Part shown: positions 1 through 10,200 of the stretch, in pieces
Layout: each line of letters starts with the position of its first letter
Numbering within the stretch: the stretch's first letter is position 1
NCBI RefSeq assembly: GCF_030463535.1
Contig: NC_132892.1
Coordinates: 30,462,936-30,526,935, forward strand
Direction of reading: 5' to 3'
Length of the DNA: 64,000 nucleotides
DNA from: Salminus brasiliensis
Taxonomy: Eukaryota > Chordata > Actinopteri > Characiformes > Bryconidae
Notes under the pieces: generated by a model
Told to the model about the DNA's origin: nothing
Seen by the model: the letters and a program-made list of their open reading frames with translations, nothing else
Database searches by the model: none
Made by a program: the position numbers and the translations under genes

Positions 1-175
1 TGGTAGTAAAATTAGAAGTAGTTTTAGTAGTAGCAGTATTAGTACTAGTAGAAGTAGTATTATAAGTAGTAGTGGTAGTAAAATTAGGAGTAGTTTTAGA
101 TGTAGATGTAGATGTAGCTGTAGGAGTAGATGTAGTAGTAGAACAAAAAAGTAATAGTAGTAATAGTATAGTATA
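1..175 (+). repeat. End of a GTA/TAG minisatellite (preceding unit)
   Basis: Degenerate GTA/TAG trinucleotide array. It matches 37750-37925 and 51210-51375 closely, so another unit probably lies to the left of the window. Confidence 0.85.
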
Positions 176-223
176 ACTAAACTAGGAGTTTTCTAATATT
201 ATACTACCACTTAAAATCTTAGA

Positions 224-231
224 TGACGTCA
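224..231. promoter_or_regulatory. CRE palindrome, unit A
   Basis: TGACGTCA, a full cAMP-response-element palindrome, just right of the GTA/TAG array and of the motif ACTACCACTTAAA. It recurs at the matching place in the other units. Confidence 0.35.
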
Positions 232-494
232 GGTGGATCAGACGTCCAATGGACCACCACCATCACCGTTTTCAGTCTACCCGAGAGGCTGGCCTGCACC
301 TACGTCCCAGACCTTTTACTGTCATGTCACTGATGATATGTACAGCTGTGGCCCAAAAGAACCAGAGTTTGACCTCCCTGTGCCAGTACAGTTCAGAAGG
401 AATTGTACAATTATATTACGCTTGAGTGAAACACAGACAACATTTGGAATAAATCAATTTTTTAGTAAATTAAAAAGTGTGGACATAAAATGAT

Positions 495-1067
495 TAGGAA
501 CATTATTTAAAACATACATACAGCATCCATAATGGTGATCATCTCAAATCACAGAAAAGGCTTTTTAGACTAATTAAATCATGAGTTTTAGTTTTAAGGA
601 CATCTGATCACATTATTCAAACACTACCAAAATGTTCAGATTAAATAATAAGCAAACAAAATAAAGGATAAACACAGTCTGCATATACAGCAAACTGTGC
701 CGATGAGACACAGGGTTACATATGGACAAACGAAGAGGAGGCAGGACAGATAAACACTATAAAAGTGGAATGGATTAAAAGTATCCATTATTATTTATTG
801 ATTATGCTATAATCCATTACACATATTTATGCCATATTTGTAATATAATCACTCTCATTGTTTAGGCAAACATGATTATTAAAAAGTAAACATCTTAATC
901 ATTTCAGTAAAATGTTTCTTACTGATTTTAATTACACTCACCAAAAACTACCACTGGTGTTTTCAAAGAAACATGAAATTACTGTCACACAAAAACCTTG
1001 TATCTCCATTTTTGCTGTTTTTGACTCTTTGTCATAATGTGAAGCAGTTGTTGTTGGTAGTAGTTCT
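495..1067. other. Unit A 3' flank, no gene seen
   Basis: AT-rich single-copy-like sequence shared with units C and D. An 86-codon frame at 233-493 begins with GTG and has no family likeness. Nothing else is supported. Confidence 0.6.
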
Positions 1068-1262
1068 TTACTTATTCTTTATTATTCTCTGTCTGTACTG
1101 TGTTGTGTTGTCTGTCCGCACTTGTTTGTGTTGCACTTGTGTTCTATATGCACTGTCTATGTTGCACCATGGTCCTGGAGGAACGTTGTTTAGTTTCACT
1201 GTGTACTCTGTATGTAGCTGAAATGACAATTAAACCCACTTGACTTGACTTGACTTGGCTTG
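1068..1262 (-). mobile_element. Short retroposon insertion with TGACT tail (unit A only)
   Basis: A ~195-bp segment absent from the otherwise identical units C (at about 38790) and D (at about 52268), where CTTTACATTTGTAAGG is uninterrupted. It ends in (TGACT)n-like repeats next to AATTGTCATTTCAGCT (minus strand). The same family occurs at 27776-28060. I do not assign it to a named SINE or LINE family. Confidence 0.65.
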
Positions 1263-1679
1263 ACATTTGTAAGGGCTGGCTCCAGGGCTCAGCCACCTCG
1301 GGCCACCAGAGGGAGACAAAATGTATCTTCTGGAGCCAATCAAGCCCAACACCTGGGCTAAGGGCTTCATTGGGGAGACACACAGACACACATTGCTGTC
1401 ACGAGGACAGCCGGGCAAAGGGTTGAGAACTCTTGCTCTCCCCTCATCTTTGCTCTTCCCATGACTCTTGAGTCCTCTTTAAAAAAACCTGCACTCCAGT
1501 TAATTTTCTTCTGTGGGTCCTATTAACCACTAGCTCACCTAGTAAGGAGGTCGTGCTGTAACCAACACTAGGTTTGATTCCCTTCTCAGGGTGAGCCACT
1601 ACAACTTTTTGTGATGAATGGACCAATAGAAATGCTCCACAATGACTTGGAAAAAAATCTTTTTTTCATTGACTTCCTT

Positions 1680-2213
1680 TGAAGAAGAAGGAGAGCTGGG
1701 CAGGGAGGGATCAGATGACGATGCCAAGACGAGGAAGATGACTCCACCTTTCCTGCCCAAAAGCCTAGACCTCCCAACGCCGCCGACATGGGCTCTTAGG
1801 CTGACAGCAACCTGTATGAGGTGTGTAAACGGGCCGCCGCCAAACTGGCCATACCGTGGTTAGGTGCACTTAACGAAGATGGGACCTTTATGATTAAAAA
1901 CAGCTCCCCCACCTCAAACCCCCTGTCAGGGCCCTGTGTAGTATATAGATAGGACAGCTGGTTTTAGGAGGTACGATCAGCTTTTTGTGTCATAAACTCT
2001 TTTTAAAGTTACCCTTGTCTTGTCAGCGGTTGTCACACTGGATTGTGGGTCCTATTGCTGTGGCATACGAATGTAGGGCTTAGAACTACAGAGGGACATG
2101 TTTGCACAATCCTACAGGCTGCATGTTTCAGGTTCATTCCTTGCCCAAGGTAATTCCCATAGTGAAACACCTCACTCTGTTATCAAATAACCAGGAATTA
2201 CGTTCAGTAACCC
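1680..2213 (+). mobile_element. Internally deleted DIRS-like retroelement remnant (unit A)
   Basis: Plus-strand fragments resemble fish DIRS-type polyproteins. One, at 1790-1945, reads A-D-S-N-L-Y-E-V-C-K-R-A-A-A-K-L (gag-like); here it carries a stop just before A-D-S-N. Another, at about 2020-2090, reads Q-R-L-S-H-W-I-V-G-P-I-A-V-A-Y-E (C-terminal part of a tyrosine recombinase). The middle is missing. The family match is from memory. Confidence 0.5.
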
Positions 2214-2342
2214 AACATTTTTCCACCTCCTGTAAAGTTTCCATTTTTGGGAGATGAGGATTTTCATACAGATGCAGCAGACTGACATTAGGTTAGAATA
2301 CTACTTTTATGATAATTTCACTGGAGCATCATTTTGGACTTC

Positions 2343-4264
2343 TCAAGCAATCACACATTTTGATTCATTTTTTAGTTCGTCAATTTCTGCTCGTAATTTC
2401 TGAATTTCCTCACTTTTTTGACTTTCAGTGAGTTTATGGAGATTCTCCAGAAGCTCATACCGTTTCTGATGCTGTTCAGTGAGCCCCAGTATATGTTTAT
2501 TTTGTCTTTCATTGAAGTCATTGAATTGCTCTGCCTGCTTCCTGGCAATATCTTCATATTTACTCTTCATGTCCTTCATTTCCTGATCATGCTTCTTTTC
2601 CAATTCCTCACGTTCCTTCTTCTCTCTAGCCATGCTTTCTTCCTCTCTCCTCTTAATGTTCTGCTGACATTCTCTTCGTATCTCCTCTTCTCTTTCCTGC
2701 AGTCTTTTTCTTTCTTCTTCTCTTTTCTCGTCTTCTTGTCTTCTTCTCTCCTGCTCTTCCCTCCTCATTTTCTCCATCTCTGCTACCATTGCACATTTCT
2801 TTTTCTCGTACTCTTTGTCTTTTCGCTCACTTGTTTCCCTCCACTTTCGTTTCTCCTCTTCTCGCCGAAGTCTTTCTTCTTTCATACCCCTTTCAAAGTT
2901 CTCTCTCATTCTGTCTTGTTCTTCTTGTTTTGCTTGTAGCTCTTCAGCGTGTTTCTGCTTTCTCTGATGGTCTTCTTCCTTTAGTTCCTGCTTCTGTCTT
3001 TTCATCTCGTCTTCCCATTCCATCAGTTTATGCTTCAGGTCCTCTTGTATTTCCTTCTTCTCGTGTTCAGCTTCTTTTATTTTCCTCTCCCAAGTATGCC
3101 TCTCATCCACTTCTTCTTTTCTCCTTCTATCCTCCTCTAGATCTCTCTTTCTAATTTCTTCATCTTGTCTCTTTCTCAGATCTTCCATGGCTTGTTTTTG
3201 TTGATTTCTGAAATGTTCTTTATCTTGTTTGGATCTCTCTTCTCTCTTTTTGTCCTCCTCATCTCTCTCATTCAGCTGCTTTTCAAATTCATCTCTCTGC
3301 TTTTTATTCTCCATTTCTAACTCATTAATCCTGCTTTGCCATTTCTCCATTTGCTTTCTTATTTCTTCTGACCTCACTCTGTCCTCCATCTCCTGTTTCT
3401 TCTTTTCTACTTCATCTTTTTCCTCAAACTCTTTTTTAAGAGTTTCCATCTTTTCTCTATATTTTCTCTCTATTTGCTGTTTTTCATAATCAGCCTTTTG
3501 TTTTTCGTCCTCCAGTCTTTTCTTCAGCTCGTCCATTCCTTGGCTGTATTTGCTTTTTAGTTTCTCTTTTTCAGCTTCAATCTCTTGCTCTTTCTCTTTC
3601 AGAATTTCCTCAATTTTCTTTTTGATGGACATTTCTGCCTCTTGGAACATGCTGTTTGTAAAGAACTGACTTGATGTGTTTGACTTCATCACAGTTTCAA
3701 TCTGTGTCAGTAGTTCAGACACTTGGGTGCGGTCGTTTTTTTCTCGGTTATTGAATAACACAATCCTGTTTCCACAGTCTCTGAGCATCTTATTGACTGG
3801 CTCAATTGTACATTTCTCTAAGTACTGGTTTATTGTCTGATCTTCCAGGTCATCTGCTCTAGTGAACAGCACTATGCTGAACATTGCAGCCTTTGGACCA
3901 AAGATCTTTTTTATCAGCTCTAAAGTCTCCACATCTTCTTTGGTGTTTCTTCCGATGCTCAGTACAATGATGAACGCATGGGGTCCAGGTGCTGACATCG
4001 AGATGCACTTCACAATTTCCTGTTGTATTTCTTCCTCTGACAGTGTGGCATCAAACAGGCCTGGAGTGTCAACAACAGCAACTGTTCTCCCCAGCACCTC
4101 ACCAGTTTCTTTTTGGCAAACCTTTGTCACAGAATTCATACTGGCTTCAGTAACAAATTCCTTTCTTCCCAGGATAGTGTTTCCTGTTGCACTCTTTCCA
4201 TTCCCAGTCTTTCCAATCAACACCACTCGTAAGCAACTGGAAACCCATTCTTCCTCTTCATCAC
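2343..4264 (-). CDS. gimap8-like: Copy A exon 4: canonical AIG1 domain, long coiled coil, CaaX end
   Basis: The acceptor is ATGTTTTCTTCAG/GTGATG; the apparent Met-Phe-Ser-Ser start lies in the polypyrimidine tract and is not the translation start. The domain has G1 GKTGNGKSATGN, G3 D-T-P-G-L-F-D, signature S-A-P-G-P-H-A-F-I-I-V-L, G4 T-R-A-D-D and G5-like L-F-N-N-R. After it comes ~420 residues almost free of proline and very rich in E, K, R and Q, a long coiled coil. The protein ends S-K-C-V-I-A, a CaaX-type prenylation box. Confidence 0.9.
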
Positions 4265-7200
4265 CTGAAGAAAACATTAGTACTAGTTATTCATTGTGTT
4301 ACTTTACAATGTGTTCCTCAGGTAAACCTCATGATTACAGTTTAAAGTGCTGCTCTAAACCCTTTACAAATGTCTGTATTTCTGTTTAAGATTTAAGCTA
4401 TAATTTGGTCAGATCTTCATCTTATTTCTCTCACTACATGAAGAGAATGACACAAGTTATGTAAATTAATTTCCTGAGCAAACTCAGTACTGAGCATGTC
4501 CAAATAATGTGCAGCTCTAGGAGTATTGGTGTAGTTTTGGTGTAGTTGTAATCAGGTACCAGCAACATCTACAGGAGAATATCAGATTATCCATCTGTTG
4601 CCTGAAGCGTAACTGTAAATGGGCCAAGAAAAAGATACTAGGCACACAAATATGTCTAAAAAGAAATGGGTAAAGCAGGAGAAAATCCCCATTTTGAAGT
4701 CGTAGGACTCTAAAAAGAGTCCTCCACCCAGTATTGCAAAATTAAACCCGATTATCGAAAATGTTTGACTGATGTTCACATACTTTTTTTTCAAATATAT
4801 TTAATGTTGGATCATTCTAAAATAAAATAAAATAAATAAACTTCTATTATAAACTATAATATATTATTATGATTATTATGATGATTATCATCATGTTTTT
4901 CTAGTTTAAGAACTTATGATAAAGATCTAATGACATTTATGATTACATTTATTTAAAAAAACTGAAATTGTAAATGAGTCACAAGCTTTCTAACAACATG
5001 TTATCATTTAATGAAGAATAAGTATGAACACAACACAAATACATACACAAATACAATATTTTCCAATAAGTACTGCCATGCCGAAGATGCTTCTGTGATC
5101 TAAATATCATAGATTTGTGAGTAGATCTTAAACAAGCTGGGCAGCAAGACAACCCAATAACATTTTAGAACTAGAGGCCTTCTACAAAGAGGAGTGGGCA
5201 AACATCCAACTACAAGAACCGAAAGACATTTAGCTACAAAAACCGTGTGTGAGCTTTCTGCTAAAGCTGGTGTTAAAGTCCGGACTCTGTAAGGTGGCCA
5301 ACCTTTTTTTTTATGTTGTGATGGAAAATTTCAAAATATTATGTTTTATATTTGATTAGCTACAGAGGGTGTGTTTACTACTTCTCAATTACAAAAAGAT
5401 GTAATTTGACCAAGGGTGCCCAGTCATTTTTATTGGAATCTGCAGCCACTGTGGCTTCCACTGGACACTGCTGATGTAAATTGAAAACAGTGTTCATACT
5501 GTTCAAGTTGATTTAAATTATAGACAGTAATAAACACTGATTAATCTTATTTTGTCTGTGTGTATAACTATATTGCAATACACTGCTTTTAAATATAATA
5601 TTTGACATTCTTTGTTAATACAGTGTCCAGAATCACTGCTGAAGAACTCTGAGGGATTGCTTGAATGAACATAGTCAAAGCACCTACCTTTTGACTGGAG
5701 CTTCTTCCTTAACTCCTCATTTTCCTTCTCCTTTTTGCTCAGCTCTTCTTTATGCTCTTCCTCCACTTCACGTCTGACTCTTTCTTCCTGAGCCCTCACA
5801 TACATGTCAAGAGAATACGGCTGTGCTTCTATCTTTTTTATAATATCCTCCAGCAGCTTTTCACCTGCTTGTTTGAAGGATTTCCTCAACTCTGTTTTCA
5901 CTATTATGTGTCTCTGATCACACACAGCAAGAAAGTCCCTTATTTCTGTGCTGTGTTCAGTAAACTCTGTGACAGGTTGACTGATCGCATGCTGGGTTGT
6001 GAATAGGACTATTAAATTGTCTTTCACTCTGGAGCTGAAACTCTGCTGAATCTTCTCCATTTCTCCTTTGTGCTCATCAGTGAGGGGACCAACAGGAACG
6101 ACGAAGAGGAAAGCATGGACTCCAGGGTCACAGAGAGAGACACAGTGGAGAGCTGCATACTTCACTTCCTTCTCTTGAGTGTAGCAGAGAGCTGGTATCT
6201 CCACCAGGGTAACTGAGCGTCCAGACACTACTCCAGTTCTCCTCACACACGTTAAGCTGGGCTCTGGACTGTGCTGGCTCTGGCCCAGTATGAGGTCTGA
6301 TATGGAGGCTTTCTGTGCTTCATCATGCCCACAAAGCACCAAGTTCAACCTCTGAGACACTGAATGAGAAAAACAACATATCGTATTAGTCAGGTTTAGA
6401 ACAGAGACGTTTACAATTAAGAACGAGAAATTCGCATGAGCAAAACTGCCCCCTTCACTGGACCCCAAGTCTAAAAGTCTGAACATTTTAATTAACATTT
6501 AAATTGTGGCCAACTAAGAGCTGAATTATTGATGTATTTCTGTGTAAACTGTTCACATAGTAATAATATAGGGGTGAGAAACATTTCATTTAAAACTAGA
6601 AACGTGCATTTCCATAGGAAACTGCAGAATAATCATGCAGCTGAATTGTGCAGGTCAATTCTAGGTGGTTGCTAGGCAGTTGCTATACTGTTTCAACTAA
6701 CAGTACCAACTGCATAGAAATTATGGTTGGTAAGTTGCTTACTATGGTCTTGCTAATCAGTTTCTCTGCTGTTCCAAGTGGCTGCTATGCTGTTGCTAAG
6801 CAGTTGCTATGTTTCCCAGGGTGTTGCTAAATGGGTGTTTTTTGTTAAATGGGGGTGGGGTGCTGCTAGACAGTCGCTATCCCATACATGATGGTTGACA
6901 TGGTGTAGCTAGGTGATTGCTGTTCTGTTCAAGGTAATTGCTATGTGGCAACTATGATCTCCCCACATGGTTGCAATGGAGTTGCTATGTGGTTGCTATG
7001 CTATTTAAGGTGGTTGCGATGTGGCAGTTATAATTTTCCACATGGCTGCAATGGTGTTACTAAGAATACTGCTATTATTAAATTTAGACCATCGGTTCCA
7101 TTGAGATATGGTGGAAAAAACTTGCCTGTCTTGAAAACTGGGGCATTGATTTGGCCGTCAGAAATCTGGGAGAAAAATAGCTTTGCACAATCATCCATGT

Positions 7201-10200
7201 ATTACTCACCCAAGTCATCCTGTTTACCACCACGAGAGAATATCTGCATCAGGCCCCCAAATCTTCCTCCTGGTTGTGGAATATAAATCATGAGCATAGT
7301 AAGGTGATTATTACAGTTTTCTGTAATAGTGCAATTCTAATACCTGATTTATTGCAAACAGTGATCAATTTCAACTAATGAAACTGTTTTTAACGGAATT
7401 TTTGTGACATACTTTTCTTTTTCGGTGCTGTCGGTTGAGCCGCTCTCTGTGCCGTTGATTCAGTCTCTGTCTGTTCTGTTGATTCAGTCTCTGTCTGTTC
7501 TGTTGATTCACTCTCTTGTGTTGTTGATTCAGTGTCTGTCTGTGCTGTTGATTCAGTGTCTGTCTGTGCTGTTGGTTCTGTCCCTGTCTGTGTTGTTGAT
7601 TCAGTGTCTGTCTGTGCCGTTGATTCAGTGTCTGTCTGTTCTGTCGGTTTAGTCTCTCTCTGTTCTGTCGATTCAGTGTCTGCCTGTGTTGTTGATTCAG
7701 TCTCCGTCTGTGCTGTTGGTTCAGCCTCTGTCTGTTCTGTTGATTCAGTCTCTTGTGTTGTTGATTCAGTCTCTGTCTGTTCTGTTGATTCACTCTCTTG
7801 TGTTGTTGATTCAGTGTCTGTCTGTGCTGTTGATTCAGTGTCTCTCTGTGTTGTTGATTCTGTCCCTGTCTGTGTTGTTGATTCTGTGTCTGTCTGTCCT
7901 GTCGGTTTAGTCTCTCTCTGTTCTGTCGATTCAGGGTCTCTCTGTGTTGTCGATTCAGCGTCTGTCTGTGCTGTCGATTCAGCGTCTGTCTTTGCTGTTG
8001 ATTCAGTCTCTCTCTGTGTTGTTGAATCAGTGTCTGTCTGTGTTGTTGATTCTGTGTCTGTCTGTCCTGTCGGTTTAGTCTCTCTCTGTTCTGTCGATTC
8101 AGCGTCTGTCTGTGCTGTCGATTCAGCGTCTGTCTGTGCTGTTGATTCAGTCTCTCTCTGTGTTGTTGAATCAGTGTCTGTCTGTGTTGTTGATTCAGTC
8201 TCTCTCTGTTCTGTTGATTCGGTCTCTCTCTGTGCTGTTGATTCGGTCTCTCTCTGTGCCGTTGATTCAGTGTCTCTCTGTGCCGTTGATTCAGTGTCTC
8301 TCTGTGCCGTTGATTCAGTGTCTCTCTGTGCCGTTGATTCAGTCTCTGTCTGTGCCGTTGATTCAGTCTCTGTCTGTGCCGTTGATTCAGTCTCTGTCTG
8401 TGCCGTTGATTCAGAGTCTGTCTGTGCCGTTGATTCAGAGTCTGTCTGTGCCGTCGATTCAGTGTCTCTCTGTGCCGTCGATTCAGTGTCTCTCTGTGCC
8501 GTCGGTTCAGTCTCTGTCTTTTTAGTTGATTCAGTCTCTTGTGTTGTTGATTCAGTGTCTGTCTGTGCTGTTGATTCAGTGTCTCTCTGTGCCGTCGATT
8601 TAGTCTCTGTCTGTGTTGTTGATTCAGTGTCTCTCTGTGTTGTTGATTCAGTCTCTCTCTGTGTTGTTGATTCAGTGTCTGTCTGTGCTGTTGATTCAGT
8701 GTCTGTCTGTGCTGTTGATTCTGTGTCTGTCTGTTCTGTCGGTTTAGTCTCTCTCTGTTCTGTCGATTCAGCGTCTGTCTGTGTTGTTGATTCAGTGTCT
8801 GTCTGTGCTGTTGATTCAGTGTCTGTCTGTGCTGTTGATTCAGTGTCTCTCTGTTCTGTTGATTCAGTGTCTCTCTGTGCTGTTGATTCAGTGTCTCTCT
8901 GTGCTGTTGATTCACTCTCTTGTGTTGTTGATTCAGTGTCTGTCTGTGCTGTTGATTCAGTGTCTCTCTGTGCTGTTGGTTCAGCCTCTGTCTGTTCTGT
9001 TGATTCAGTCTCTTGTGTTGTTGATTCAGTGTCTGTCTGTGCTGTTGATTCAGCCTCTGTCTGTCTTGTTGATTCAGTCTCTGTCTGTTCTGTTGATTCT
9101 GTCCCTGTCTGTGTTGTTGATTCAGTGTCTGTCTGTGCCGTTGATTCAGTGTCTCTCTGTGCCGTCGATTCAGTGTCTCTCTGTGCCGTCGATTCAGTGT
9201 CTCTCTGTGCCGTCGATTCAGTGTCTCTCTGTGCCGTCGATTCAGTGTCTCTCTGTGCCGTCGATTCAGTCTCTGTCTTTTTAGTTGATTCAGTCTCTTG
9301 TGTTGTTGATTCAGTGTCTGTCTGTGCTGTTGATTCAGTGTCTGTCTGTGCTGTCGGTTCAGTGTCTCTCTGTGCTGTCGGTTCAGTCTCTGTCTTTTCA
9401 GTTGATTCAGTCTCTTGTGTTGTTGATTCAGTGTCTGTCTGTGCTGTTGATTCTGTGTCTGTCTGTTCTGTCGGTTTAGTCTCTCTCTGTTCTGTCGATT
9501 CAGCGTCTGTCTGTGTTGTTGATTCTGTGTCTGTCTGTTCTGTCGGTTTAGTCTCTCTCTGTTCTGTCGGTTTAGTCTCTCTCTGTTCTGTCGGTTTAGT
9601 CTCTGTCTGTGCTGTTGATTCAGTGTCTCTCTGTGTTGTTGATTCAGGGTCTGTCTGTGCTGTTGATTCAGTCTCTCTCTGTGTTGTTGATTCAGTCTCT
9701 CTCTGTGTTGTTGATTCAGTCTCTCTCTGTGTTGTTGATTCAGTCTCTCTCTGTGTTGTAGATTCAGGGTCTGTTGGTGGTCGAGGCTTTTGCTGTTCTG
9801 TTGCAGGTGGAGTCATCACAAATTCCTCCCATTTAAGGTGACCTCCTCCATTCTCTTCAACCATTTTCTCCATCAGCTCCACAAGAGCAGACGGACTGCT
9901 TCCACTTCTAAAGTCAAAATGCCAGTTACTGAACTCTGCTATGATCTCATCAGAGACATTCTCTTCATCTGGATCTACACTGCTGCCGGGTTGCGTCAGC
10001 ACTATGGTGTATTTACAGGCCTCCTCAGATAAAGACCGGAGGATGAAATTCAGCTGTTTCCTGTCTGCCTCAGTGAAGTCGTCTCGCTGTAGGACCAGAA
10101 CTAGAACATGAGGTCCAGGAAGACACAGAGACATGCACTCTCTCACTCGCTCATCCAGTTCCTCGTTAGAGAGTTCAGTATCAAACAGGTGAGGAGTGGT

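Noticed and set aside
233-493. 86-codon frame repeated at 37980 and 51433
   Set aside because: Begins with GTG, shows no family likeness, and its conservation equals that of the flanking duplicated DNA.
1297-1312. CCACCAGAGGGAGA as another CTCF site
   Set aside because: Breaks the GGC part of the core consensus; present only as part of duplicated 3' flank.
4265-4277. Met-Phe-Ser-Ser as a translation start for exon 4
   Set aside because: These bases form the polypyrimidine tract and AG of a consensus acceptor, preceded by a TACTAAT-like branch point; the phase matches exon 3.
2418-4389. Plus-strand frames over exon 4 (Phe/Leu/Ser-rich, e.g. 2418-2939, 3862-4389) and equivalents in B, C and D
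   Set aside because: Antisense shadows of the Glu/Lys/Arg-rich coiled coil and AIG1 codons.
5518-5687. C-terminal extension of the exon 3 frame
   Set aside because: Starts exactly at a consensus donor AAG/GTAGGT; it is intron read-through, although an alternative end by intron retention is possible.
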